Below, piece after piece: positions 1-7,784 of a stretch of 64,000 nucleotides of DNA (positions are counted from its first letter, which is position 1; the number at the start of each line of letters is the position of its first letter). The position numbers and the translations under genes were made by a program. This DNA comes from Epidermidibacterium keratini (GTDB taxonomy: Bacteria > Actinomycetota > Actinomycetes > Mycobacteriales > Antricoccaceae), in contig NZ_CP047156.1 in NCBI RefSeq assembly GCF_009834025.1, positions 1,550,001 through 1,614,000 on the forward strand. The letters run 5' to 3'. Below the pieces are notes generated by a model. It was not told the DNA's origin, searched no databases, and saw only the letters and a list, made by a program, of their open reading frames with translations.

Positions 1-1
1 C

Positions 2-328
2 TACGGCGCGCTCGCCACACCCATCACGTTCCTGCTCTTCTACTACTTCTCATCGATGGCGATCATCTTCGGTGCGCAGTTCAACAACGCGCTGCTCGAG
101 TACTACCCGCCGCGCAAGGTGACGACCCGCGAGTGGTCGCTGAAGCGGCCGTACTTCAAGCGGACCGTCATCGACTCCCACGGTGACACTCTCGACGACG
201 AAGAAGACCAGGAGGGCGACGAGTACGCCGAACAGCCGGCCGGCTCAGGCGATGACTCGCCGGTCGCTGAGACGGCCCGCGATAAGACACCGGGTCCTCA
301 GGACAAGAGCGCGGCCAAGGTCATCTGA
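2..328 (+). CDS. YihY/BrkB-family inner membrane protein, C-terminal part only
   Basis: This is the 3' end of a gene that enters from the left edge. The reading frame is open from base 2 and continues upstream of the first ATG at 56, so that ATG is internal. The visible part starts with a hydrophobic helix (YGALATPITFLLFYYFSS) followed by GAQFNNALLEYY, the pattern of the last membrane helix of YihY/UPF0761 proteins (typically ...LLGAELNA). A charged Asp/Glu-rich cytoplasmic tail follows. YihY proteins are polytopic membrane proteins of uncertain function; the old RNase BN label is wrong. The stop overlaps the end of the convergent TetR gene by 31 bp. Confidence 0.8.
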   Translation, partial: YGALATPITFLLFYYFSSMAIIFGAQFNNALLEYYPPRKVTTREWSLKRPYFKRTVIDSHGDTLDDEEDQEGDEYAEQPAGSGDDSPVAETARDKTPGPQDKSAAKVI

Positions 329-912
329 ACCAGGACCGGCTTGACGATCTCCGGATCGCCGTGCCGCACGCTGTGCGGGGTGGAGTTGAGCAGGCCGATC
401 GCGGCCTGGCACTTCAGCCGAGCGAGCTCGCGATCGATCCCCTGCACGGCGACAAGCTGATCGACCCACAGCTCGACGTACTCGCGCTGGGTCTTGCGCA
501 CCTGCCCACTGGCGTCATCGGCGAGCGTGCGCAGGTCGCGGTTGTGCACCCGGATGTGGTCGGTCTCGCCCAGCGCGAAGTCGGCGTGGAAATCCACCAG
601 CGCCTCTAACGCCTCCTGAGGACTGGCGGCCTCGGCGACGCGCACCTGACCGCCGTCGCGCAGGCGTCGTGACACGTCGCGCAAAACCTCGGCGAGAATC
701 GCCTCTTTGTTGGGAAAGTGCCGATATAGCGCGGGTCCGCTGACGCCGACCGCCGACGCGAGCTCCTCGAGCGAGACGCCACGGTAGCCACGCTGGGCAA
801 ACAGCCGCGCGGCCTCCCGAAGCAACAGGTCAGTGCGCTCGGCCTTCAGCCGCTGCCGCGGACTCGCCGCCGCAGTCACTGCCTGATCACTCGCCCTGGA
901 CACGACTCTCAC
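298..912 (-). CDS. TetR-family transcriptional regulator of the carboxylase/acyl-CoA dehydrogenase cluster
   Basis: A 204-residue TetR-type repressor with a GTG start. The N-terminal helix-turn-helix lies at about residues 27-73 (LLREAARLFAQRGYRGVSLE, then VSGPALYRHFPNKEAIL). The C-terminal ligand domain resembles the actinobacterial TetR group found beside acyl-CoA genes. The gene is divergent from the carboxyltransferase gene at 1028, and a perfect palindrome at 928-953 sits between them. In Mycobacterium tuberculosis the comparable accD1/accA1/fadE19 cluster also has a neighbouring TetR gene (Rv2506). By inference it represses the cluster and responds to an acyl-CoA. The 3' end overlaps the YihY gene. 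Confidence 0.85.
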   Translation of the reverse strand: MRVVSRASDQAVTAAASPRQRLKAERTDLLLREAARLFAQRGYRGVSLEELASAVGVSGPALYRHFPNKEAILAEVLRDVSRRLRDGGQVRVAEAASPQEALEALVDFHADFALGETDHIRVHNRDLRTLADDASGQVRKTQREYVELWVDQLVAVQGIDRELARLKCQAAIGLLNSTPHSVRHGDPEIVKPVLVQMTLAALLS

Positions 913-927
913 GATACGTTAAATTCC

Positions 928-953
928 TCAGTTAGTGAACATTAACTAACTGA
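928..953. promoter_or_regulatory. Palindromic TetR operator between tetR and the carboxylase operon
   Basis: Perfect 9-bp arms TCAGTTAGT (928-936) and ACTAACTGA (945-953) flank the 8-bp spacer GAACATTA. The site is AT-rich against a GC-rich background and lies 16 bp upstream of the TetR start and 75 bp upstream of the carboxyltransferase start. This is the usual position for an operator controlling both divergent genes. That the neighbouring TetR protein binds it is inferred from position only. Confidence 0.75.
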
Positions 954-1027
954 TTCATCGAGTACGCCGTACTCCCCGTCGCAGCGCCGTCGCAAGCCCA
1001 TCGACAGCCATCGAAAGCAGGAGCCGG

Positions 1028-2632
1028 ATGCGCAAGCTCACGTCCACGATCGACACCGCCAGCGAGCAGTTCCGATCCAACGATGCCCACCAGCGTGGTC
1101 TTGTTGACCAGCTCCGCGACCGCATCGCCGGCGCCGACGGCGGCTCGGAGGCGAGCAAGCAGCGGCACGTCGGGCGCGGCAAGCTGCTCCCCCGCGACCG
1201 TGTCGACCACCTGCTTGACCCCGGCAGCCCGTTTTTGGAGCTGTCTCCCCTGGCGGCGTACGACATGTACGACAACGACGCGCCGGGCGCCGGGATGATC
1301 ACCGGCGTCGGCCGGGTCAGCGGGCGTGAGTGCGTGATCGTCGCCAACGACGCGACGGTCAAGGGCGGCACCTACTACCCGATGACGGTCAAGAAGCACT
1401 TGCGCGCACAGGAAGTTGCCCTCGACAACCGACTGCCGTGTCTCTACCTCGTCGACTCCGGCGGCGCGTTCCTGCCGCGCCAGGACGAGGTCTTTCCCGA
1501 TCGCGAGCACTTCGGGCGGATCTTCTACAACCAGGCCAACCTCTCCGCGCGCGGCATCGCGCAGATCTCCGCCGTACTCGGCTCCTCGACCGCGGGCGGC
1601 GCCTACGTGCCGGCGATGTCGGACGAGTCGATCATCGTGCGCAACCAGGGCACGATCTTCCTCGGCGGGCCACCGCTGGTGAAGGCAGCCACCGGCGAGG
1701 TCGTCACGGCAGAGGATCTCGGCGGCGGCGACCTGCACTCCAAGCGATCCGGCGTGACCGACCACCTGGCCAACAACGACGAGCACGCGATGTCGATCAT
1801 GCGCGACATCGTCGCCACCCTCGGCCCGCGCGGCGAGCGGCAGTGGGACGTGGGCGATTCTCGCGAGCCGGCGGTCGACCCGCAGAGCCTCTACGGCGTG
1901 ATCCCGAAGGACAGCCGCACGCCGTACGACGTCCGCGAGGTCATCGCGCGCATCGTCGACAACTCCGAGTTCGACGAGTTCAAGCGCGAGTACGGCGCCA
2001 CGCTCGTCACCGGCATGGCCCACATTCACGGCCATCCGGTCGGCATTATCGCCAACAACGGAATCCTCTTCAGCGAGTCCGCACTCAAGGCCGCACATTT
2101 CATCCAGCTCTGCGACCAGCGGCGAATTCCCCTGGTATTCCTGCAAAACATCACCGGCTTCATGGTCGGCCGGGAGTACGAAGCCGGCGGCATCGCCAAG
2201 AACGGCGCCAAGATGGTCAACGCGGTGGCTACGGCGCGGGTCCCGAAGTTCACCGTCATCATCGGCGGCTCCTTCGGCGCCGGGAACTACGGCATGTGCG
2301 GGCGGGCCTACTCACCTCGCTTCCTGTGGATGTGGCCGGCCGCCCAGATCTCCGTGATGGGTGGGGAGCAGGCCGCGTCGGTGCTCTCGACGGTGCGACG
2401 CGACTCCATCGAGGCCAAGGGTGGTGAGTGGAGCACCGAGGACGAGGACGAGTTCAAGGACCCGATCCGCAAGCAGTACGAGCACCAAGGCAACGCCTAC
2501 TACTCGACCGCCCGGCTGTGGGACGACGGAATCATCGACCCGCTCGACACCCGCATGGTCCTGGGTCTCGCGCTGGGCGCGGCATCGCGCGCCCCGCTCG
2601 CCGACCCGTCGTACGGCATCTTCCGGATGTAA
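1028..2632 (+). CDS. accD1: Acyl-CoA carboxylase carboxyltransferase (beta) subunit, methylcrotonyl-CoA carboxylase type
   Basis: A 534-residue biotin-dependent carboxyltransferase that moves CO2 from carboxybiotin to an acyl-CoA. Length and sequence fit the MCC-beta/AccD1 group: [20 protein letters not shown] near residue 60, the N-terminal crotonase fold with [15 protein letters not shown], the oxyanion region [15 protein letters not shown], and the C-terminal half with [13 protein letters not shown] and [16 protein letters not shown]. The start is set by AGGAG 6 nt upstream of the ATG. It is the first gene of a carboxyltransferase, biotin carboxylase, acyl-CoA dehydrogenase operon, which points to 3-methylcrotonyl-CoA in leucine breakdown. 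A related branched acyl-CoA substrate remains possible. Confidence 0.9.
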   Translation: MRKLTSTIDTASEQFRSNDAHQRGLVDQLRDRIAGADGGSEASKQRHVGRGKLLPRDRVDHLLDPGSPFLELSPLAAYDMYDNDAPGAGMITGVGRVSGRECVIVANDATVKGGTYYPMTVKKHLRAQEVALDNRLPCLYLVDSGGAFLPRQDEVFPDREHFGRIFYNQANLSARGIAQISAVLGSSTAGGAYVPAMSDESIIVRNQGTIFLGGPPLVKAATGEVVTAEDLGGGDLHSKRSGVTDHLANNDEHAMSIMRDIVATLGPRGERQWDVGDSREPAVDPQSLYGVIPKDSRTPYDVREVIARIVDNSEFDEFKREYGATLVTGMAHIHGHPVGIIANNGILFSESALKAAHFIQLCDQRRIPLVFLQNITGFMVGREYEAGGIAKNGAKMVNAVATARVPKFTVIIGGSFGAGNYGMCGRAYSPRFLWMWPAAQISVMGGEQAASVLSTVRRDSIEAKGGEWSTEDEDEFKDPIRKQYEHQGNAYYSTARLWDDGIIDPLDTRMVLGLALGAASRAPLADPSYGIFRM

Positions 2633-2646
2633 GGGATTTCGCAGCT

Positions 2647-4740
2647 ATGTTTGACAAAGTTCTGATTGCCAACCGCGGCGAGATCGCCTGCCGGATCATC
2701 CGCACCCTGGACGAGCTGGGGATCGAGTCGGTCGCCGTCTACTCCGACGCCGACCGCGACGCCAAGCACGTCGGCATGGCGACCGAGGCCGTGCACCTCG
2801 GACCGACCAATGCCCGCGAGTCCTACCTCAACATCGACAAGGTCATCGCGGCGGCAAAAGATACTGGCGCGCAGGCGATCCACCCCGGATACGGGTTCCT
2901 CGCCGAGAACGCCGCGTTTGCCCAGGCGTGCGCTGATGCGGGCATCGTCTTCATCGGCCCGTCAGCCTCGGCCATCGAGACCATGGGCGACAAGATCAGC
3001 GCCAAGAACACCGTCTCCGCAGCAGGAGTTCCCGTCGTACCCGGCAAGTCCGAGCCCGGCATGACCGACGACGACCTGGTCGCGGCGGCGCAGGACGTCG
3101 GCTTCCCGGTGCTCATCAAGCCATCGGCAGGAGGCGGCGGCAAGGGAATGTACGTCGTCGAGGACGAGAAGTCGCTGCGCTCGTCGGTCGAGTCAGCCCG
3201 TCGCGAGGCAGCCAGCTCGTTCGGCGACGACACGCTCTTCATCGAGCGATACGTCAATGACCCCAGGCATATCGAGGTCCAGGTGCTTGCCGACAACCAC
3301 GGCAACACCATCCACCTCGGCGAGCGCGAGTGTTCACTGCAGCGCCGCCACCAGAAGATCATCGAGGAAGCGCCTTCGCCACTGCTGGATGAGCAGACCC
3401 GCGCCCGAATCGGTCAGGCCGCGGTCGACACCGCGGCGTCGGTCGACTACTCCGGTGCGGGCACGGTCGAGTTCATTGTCTCGGCCGACCGGCCCGATGA
3501 GTTCTTCTTCATGGAGATGAACACTCGCCTGCAGGTCGAGCACCCGGTCACCGAGATGGTCACCGGCGTCGACCTCGTCGAGCAGCAGCTGCGCGTCGCC
3601 TCCGGCGAGAAGCTGTCGCTCACCCAGGACGACATCAAGCTCACCGGACACGCCATCGAGGCCCGGGTGTACGCCGAGAACCCCGACCGCGACTTCTTGC
3701 CCACCGGCGGCAAGGTGCTTGAGCTCGATGAAGCCACCGACTGGGTCGAGGGCACCGAGTTCGACGTCGCGGTGCTCACCGAGGATGGCGAGCTCGTCGA
3801 GCGTCTGCTGACGCCGAACGCCCCGGACGGCTCGGTCCGCGTCGACACCTCGCTGCTGGATGGGCTCGACGTCGCCACCACCTACGATCCGATGATCTCG
3901 AAGGTCATCGTGCACGGTGACGATCGAGGCGATGCTCTGCGCCGGCTCGATGACGTGCTCGCCGACTACGTGGTGTTTGGCGTCGTGACCAACGTGAACT
4001 TTCTTCGCGCGCTGATCAACCACCCAGCCGTGCAAAGCGGTGATCTCGACACTGGTCTCGTCGGTCGCGAGCTCGACAATCTGGTGAAGCAACCGGTTCC
4101 CCTGGAGATCATGGCGGCATTTGCTGCACGGCAGCTCGTTCCGGCCGACGCCTCGGCGCTACCGACGGCGGATCCATGGACCGACATCTCGGGCTGGCGG
4201 GCCAGCCGCGAGCGCCCCTGGCAGCGCCGCCAAGTCCGCGGCCCCGACGGTTCGGCGATCGTCATCGACTTCCGCCCGGAGGCGGACTGGGGCGGCTGGG
4301 AGCCCTTCGGCTTCGAGATGCGGATCGGCGAGCAGGCACACGACGTAGTGGTCGAGTCCTACGCGGACGGCGCTGATGTCGACCTGACTGTCGACGGCGC
4401 CGACCTCGCCACGACTGTGCTGATGCTGCCATCCGAGGATTCGTTGTGGATTCACGATCCCGATGGCACCTATGCCTTCCAGAACGTCGAGCCCGAAGCC
4501 CAGCTTGGCGGTGCGGCTGCCTCCGGCGAGGTCCGCTCCCCGATGCCCGGCACCGTGATCGCCGTACGCACCGAGCCTGGCGCCGAGGTCGCTGAAGGCG
4601 ACCCGCTGGTCGTCGTCGAGGCCATGAAGATGGAGCACGTCCTGACCGCCCCGATCGCTGGAGTAGTCGGCGATTTCGAAGCAGCCGTCGGCGCGCAGGT
4701 CGCCGTCGACGAGCTGCTGATGACTGTCGAAGAAGCATAG
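2647..4740 (+). CDS. accA1: Acyl-CoA carboxylase alpha subunit: biotin carboxylase plus biotin carrier domain
   Basis: A 697-residue protein starting MFDKVLIANRGEIACRI; the open frame extends upstream to 2428 but homology begins at this ATG. Order of parts: biotin carboxylase N-domain, ATP-grasp domain with the glycine-rich loop KPSAGGGGKGMYVV, catalytic region MEMNTRLQVEHPVTE, biotin carboxylase C-domain, a linker/BT region, and a C-terminal biotinyl domain. The biotin acceptor is Lys661 in EAMKME (codon at 4627). It carboxylates its own biotin with ATP and bicarbonate and partners the beta subunit encoded 14 bp upstream. The pairing is as in the mycobacterial AccA1-AccD1 enzyme. Confidence 0.92.
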   Translation: MFDKVLIANRGEIACRIIRTLDELGIESVAVYSDADRDAKHVGMATEAVHLGPTNARESYLNIDKVIAAAKDTGAQAIHPGYGFLAENAAFAQACADAGIVFIGPSASAIETMGDKISAKNTVSAAGVPVVPGKSEPGMTDDDLVAAAQDVGFPVLIKPSAGGGGKGMYVVEDEKSLRSSVESARREAASSFGDDTLFIERYVNDPRHIEVQVLADNHGNTIHLGERECSLQRRHQKIIEEAPSPLLDEQTRARIGQAAVDTAASVDYSGAGTVEFIVSADRPDEFFFMEMNTRLQVEHPVTEMVTGVDLVEQQLRVASGEKLSLTQDDIKLTGHAIEARVYAENPDRDFLPTGGKVLELDEATDWVEGTEFDVAVLTEDGELVERLLTPNAPDGSVRVDTSLLDGLDVATTYDPMISKVIVHGDDRGDALRRLDDVLADYVVFGVVTNVNFLRALINHPAVQSGDLDTGLVGRELDNLVKQPVPLEIMAAFAARQLVPADASALPTADPWTDISGWRASRERPWQRRQVRGPDGSAIVIDFRPEADWGGWEPFGFEMRIGEQAHDVVVESYADGADVDLTVDGADLATTVLMLPSEDSLWIHDPDGTYAFQNVEPEAQLGGAAASGEVRSPMPGTVIAVRTEPGAEVAEGDPLVVVEAMKMEHVLTAPIAGVVGDFEAAVGAQVAVDELLMTVEEA

Positions 4741-4758
4741 GCACCCGGAGTTAGATCG

Positions 4759-5904
4759 ATGACTATCAATCTCACCGAAGAGCAGGAAGAGCTACGGCGT
4801 ACCGTCGCCCGGTTCACCGAAGACGTGGTACGGCCGGTCTCGGCCCACCACGACCACACGCACACCTTCCCCTACGAGGTCGTCAAGCAGATGGGCGAGC
4901 TCGGGCTGTTTGGGCTGCCGTTTCCCGAAGAGTACGGCGGGATGGGCGGCGACTACTTCACGCTCTGTATCGCGCTCGAGGAACTAGCGAAGGTCGACCA
5001 GAGCGTCGCGATCACGCTCGAGGCCGGGTGCTCGCTCGGCACCATGCCGGTCTACCTCTTCGGCACCGAGGAGCAGAAGCAGGAGTGGCTGCCGCAGCTG
5101 ACCTCCGGCCAGGCGCTGGGCGCGTTCGGGCTGACCGAGCCCGAGGCCGGCTCGGACGCGAGCGGAACCAAGACGACGGCCAAGCTTGAGGACGGCAGCT
5201 GGCGGATCAACGGCAGCAAGCAGTTCATCACCAACTCCGGCACCGACATCACCCGCCTCGTGACCGTCACCGCGGTGACTGGCGCCAACGACGGCAAGAA
5301 AGAGATCTCGGCGATCATGATCCCGACGCCGGCCGAGGGCTTCACCGCGGAGCCGGCGTACGACAAGGTCGGCTGGAATGCCTCCGATACCCACGCGCTG
5401 AGCTTCGACGATGTCGTCGTCCCCGAGGGCAACCTGCTCGGCGAGCGCGGGCGCGGCTATGCGCAGTTCCTGCGGATCCTCGACGAGGGGCGCATCGCGA
5501 TCGCGGCCCTGGCGACCGGCGCTGCGCAGGGCTGTGTCGATGAGAGCGTGCGCTATGCGAAGGAGCGCACGTCGATGGGTCAGCCGATCGGGCGCTACCA
5601 GGCGATCGAGTTCAAGCTCGCCCGCATGGAGGCGCGCGCCTGGACGGCCCGTCAGGCCTACTACGCGGCGGCGGCCAAGATGCTCGCTGGCAAGCCGTTC
5701 AAGAAGGAGGCCGCCATCGCCAAGCTCATCGCCTCGGAAGCGGCGATGGACAACGCACGCGACGCGACGCAGATCCACGGCGGCTATGGCTTCATGAACG
5801 AGTACGTCGTCTCGCGGCACTACCGCGACAGCAAGATCCTGGAGATCGGCGAGGGCACCAGCGAGGTGCAGCTGATGCTGATCGCTCGCACCCTCGGCCT
5901 GTAG
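4759..5904 (+). CDS. Acyl-CoA dehydrogenase (FadE19/isovaleryl- or methylbutyryl-CoA type)
   Basis: A 381-residue FAD enzyme of normal length for the family that oxidises acyl-CoA to the enoyl-CoA. Visible signatures are FGLTEPEAGSDASG (FAD/substrate loop), WRINGSKQFITNSG, ERTSMGQPIGRYQAIEFKLA, QIHGGYGFMNEYVVSRHYRD, and the C-terminal EIGEGTSEVQLMLIARTLGL, where the Glu of EGTSE is the usual catalytic base. It lies 18 bp after the carboxylase alpha gene. In leucine catabolism this enzyme makes the 3-methylcrotonyl-CoA that the carboxylase uses, so the three genes cover consecutive steps. The exact chain preference cannot be read. Confidence 0.9.
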   Translation: MTINLTEEQEELRRTVARFTEDVVRPVSAHHDHTHTFPYEVVKQMGELGLFGLPFPEEYGGMGGDYFTLCIALEELAKVDQSVAITLEAGCSLGTMPVYLFGTEEQKQEWLPQLTSGQALGAFGLTEPEAGSDASGTKTTAKLEDGSWRINGSKQFITNSGTDITRLVTVTAVTGANDGKKEISAIMIPTPAEGFTAEPAYDKVGWNASDTHALSFDDVVVPEGNLLGERGRGYAQFLRILDEGRIAIAALATGAAQGCVDESVRYAKERTSMGQPIGRYQAIEFKLARMEARAWTARQAYYAAAAKMLAGKPFKKEAAIAKLIASEAAMDNARDATQIHGGYGFMNEYVVSRHYRDSKILEIGEGTSEVQLMLIARTLGL

Positions 5905-5905
5905 T

Positions 5906-5962
5906 TCTGCGGTGGAGTTTTGAGGTTTAGCAGCCCGCTAGACCTCAAGACTCAACCGCAGA
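5906..5962. repeat. 57-bp imperfect inverted repeat immediately after the acyl-CoA dehydrogenase stop
   Basis: Left arm 5906-5926 and right arm 5942-5962 are 21 nt each with two mismatches. The loop holds a further TAGC/GCTA pair, so nearly the whole element can fold into one hairpin. It begins 1 bp after the stop codon and is followed 10 bp later by a second hairpin. Function is unknown; it may stabilise or end the operon transcript. It has the same architecture as other intergenic hairpins in this window. Confidence 0.7.
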
Positions 5963-5971
5963 GACGCAAAA

Positions 5972-6000
5972 GGACCCGATCCCACGTGGGGATCGGGTCC
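5972..6000. terminator. Bidirectional intrinsic terminator
   Basis: Perfect 12-bp arms GGACCCGATCCC (5972-5983) and GGGATCGGGTCC (5989-6000) with a 5-nt loop, preceded by AAAA and followed by a short TT. It sits between the acyl-CoA dehydrogenase gene and the convergent small ORF, so it can end transcription from both sides. Confidence 0.8.
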
Positions 6001-6028
6001 TTCGGTGCGGCCTGGCTCTACCGGAGGG

Positions 6029-6181
6029 TTAGAGCAGCGGCGCGCGGTCGTTGCGGCTGGCGATGGCCAGCAGCTCCATGCGAACGGTCTCGGCGTTGGC
6101 GCCGACGATCGCCTTGTCCATGGCGCGGCGGCCCTTGGCCAACGCGCGCCGATTCTGCCACTTACGTGCGAACTCGCTCAT
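6029..6181 (-). CDS. Small conserved-looking basic protein, 50 residues, unknown function
   Basis: Reading from the ATG at 6181 gives a 50-residue protein that begins MSEFARKWQNRRALAKGRRA and ends SRNDRAPLL, then TAA. It is rich in Arg/Lys at the N-terminus and predicted helical, with no membrane segment. An AAGGAG box lies 12 nt upstream of the ATG, and the terminator at 5972-6000 follows the stop by about 30 bp. A ribosome site, a full ORF and a terminator together make it a likely real gene although it is very short. I do not recognise the family. Confidence 0.6.
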   Translation of the reverse strand: MSEFARKWQNRRALAKGRRAMDKAIVGANAETVRMELLAIASRNDRAPLL

Positions 6182-6485
6182 GCTGTGCTGATGCTCCTTG
6201 TACGAAAACTCATCTAGTCCGTGCGGTGGATCGGCGCCTCAACTCGCTTCACCAACGTCACTATTATGCAACAATCCCGAGCCAAAATCATTCCCGAACC
6301 CTTCGATTCTTCGGTGAGGTCACCCACATGACTAAGAATCGTCGGTGATCGGGACCATATGACGATGAATCTACTGTCGTCAGTGAAGTGTCATAGCGGC
6401 CGTCGAGTACGCCGTACCGCGGCCACTCGGGTCACGAGCGGCCGGTAGCCTGAGGACACCGCCGTACGAAAGGACCGTCTCCGCA
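6182..6485. other. Intergenic region between the divergent small ORF and the MFS gene
   Basis: About 300 bp without a convincing gene. The part near 6235-6345 is AT-rich for this genome and includes GCATAATAG on the minus strand, a possible -10 for the small ORF. Very short plus-strand ORFs (for example at 6330 and 6360) lack ribosome sites and were not annotated. AAAGGA near 6470 serves the MFS gene. Confidence 0.5.
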
Positions 6486-7784
6486 GTGTTGAAGTCGTAC
6501 GGCGCTTTGTTCCGCTTCCCCGGCGCCGCCGCCTTCAGCGCGGCCGGGTTCATCGCGCGGCTTCCGATCTCGCAGTTCGGCATCGCCACGGTGCTGCTCG
6601 TCAGCGCCCACAGCGGCAGCTACACCGTCGCCGGCCGGGTCGCCGCGTGCGCCACGCTCGCCGGCGCCATCGTGATGCCGCAGGTCGCCAAGCTGGTCGA
6701 CCGCCGCGGGCAGGCGGCGGTCGCTCGTCCGGTCATCGTGATCGGCACGATCGCCTGGCTGCTGCTGGCGCTCGCTGTCACGCAGGAATGGCCGTCGTGG
6801 ACCTGGTATGTCTTCGCCGCGCTCGGCGGCGCGACCGGCCCGAGCATCGGCGCGATGGTTCGCGCCCGCTGGACCCACCTGCTGCCAGACAAGGCGCTGC
6901 AGCAGCGCGCATTCAGCTGGGAGAGCTCGATCGACGAGGTCGTCTTCGTGATCGGACCGCCGCTGGCGACGTTCCTCGCGACGGCGATCACGCCGTGGGC
7001 CGGGGTCGCCACAGCTACTGTCTTCCTGCTTGTCGGCGGGTGGATCTTCACCGGGCTCCGCGCGACCGAGCCGCCGCCGTCGCCGGAAGGCAGCGGCATC
7101 TCCAGCCTGTCGCTGATGTCGCCGGCGCTCATCGCGGTGTGCGTGGTGTTCGTCTGTGGCGGGACCGTCTTCGGCGCGATCGACGTCATCGTCGTCGCCT
7201 TCGCCTCCGAGGAGGGAGCGCGCGGCGTCTCGGGCATCATCCTCGCGGCCTACGCGCTCGGCTCGCTGTTTGCCGGGCTGACGTACGGCGTGCTGAAGTT
7301 CCGACGCTCCGTCGGCGGCCAGTTCGTCTTCGCGGCCTGCCTGCTCGCCGTACTCGTGCCGACGCTGCTGCTCGCGACGAACCTCTGGGTGCTGGGCATC
7401 CTGATCTTTGTGGCGGGTTCGGCGATCGCTCCGCTGCTGATCTCCGCAACGATGCTCATTGAACGGCTCGTGCCCAAGGCGGCGCTGACCGAGGGGTTGA
7501 CCTGGTCGATCACCGGCCTGATCGCCGGCGTCACCATTGGCTCAGCCGGGGCCGGCGCGCTGATCGACGAGTACGGCGCCCGCCTCGCCTTCTGGCTTCC
7601 CGCAGGGGCCGCCGTACTCGCCGCCCTGATTGCGCTGGCCACGAGCCCGCTGCTGCGGCATGCCGCCGTCCAGCGGACCGCGTCGCGATTGCAGTCCAGC
7701 CGCACCGACAGCGTCGTACCCGGCACTCCGGTCTCCGAAGCCGACACCCCAGACGAGCCAGACAGCCCGCGCGTCCACGGTTAG
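6486..7784 (+). CDS. Major facilitator superfamily permease
   Basis: A 432-residue membrane protein with a GTG start and about twelve hydrophobic segments. It keeps the MFS loop 2-3 feature as KLVDRRGQAAVARP. The C-terminal tail of about 35 residues is hydrophilic (QSSRTDSVVPGTPVSEADTP). The N-terminus, LFRFPGAAAFSAAGFIARLP, resembles a group of actinobacterial MFS proteins next to small or hypothetical genes; no substrate can be assigned. The stop overlaps the convergent M4 protease gene by 4 bp, so the two genes share no spacer for a terminator. Confidence 0.85.
   Translation: MLKSYGALFRFPGAAAFSAAGFIARLPISQFGIATVLLVSAHSGSYTVAGRVAACATLAGAIVMPQVAKLVDRRGQAAVARPVIVIGTIAWLLLALAVTQEWPSWTWYVFAALGGATGPSIGAMVRARWTHLLPDKALQQRAFSWESSIDEVVFVIGPPLATFLATAITPWAGVATATVFLLVGGWIFTGLRATEPPPSPEGSGISSLSLMSPALIAVCVVFVCGGTVFGAIDVIVVAFASEEGARGVSGIILAAYALGSLFAGLTYGVLKFRRSVGGQFVFAACLLAVLVPTLLLATNLWVLGILIFVAGSAIAPLLISATMLIERLVPKAALTEGLTWSITGLIAGVTIGSAGAGALIDEYGARLAFWLPAGAAVLAALIALATSPLLRHAAVQRTASRLQSSRTDSVVPGTPVSEADTPDEPDSPRVHG

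Noticed and set aside
932-2146. Long minus-strand ORF opposite the carboxyltransferase gene
   Set aside because: Antisense shadow typical of high-GC DNA; the plus-strand product is a full-length, motif-complete enzyme.
5920-6348. 142-codon plus-strand ORF after the acyl-CoA dehydrogenase
   Set aside because: It passes through two hairpins and the terminator and lies opposite the small minus-strand gene; no ribosome site.
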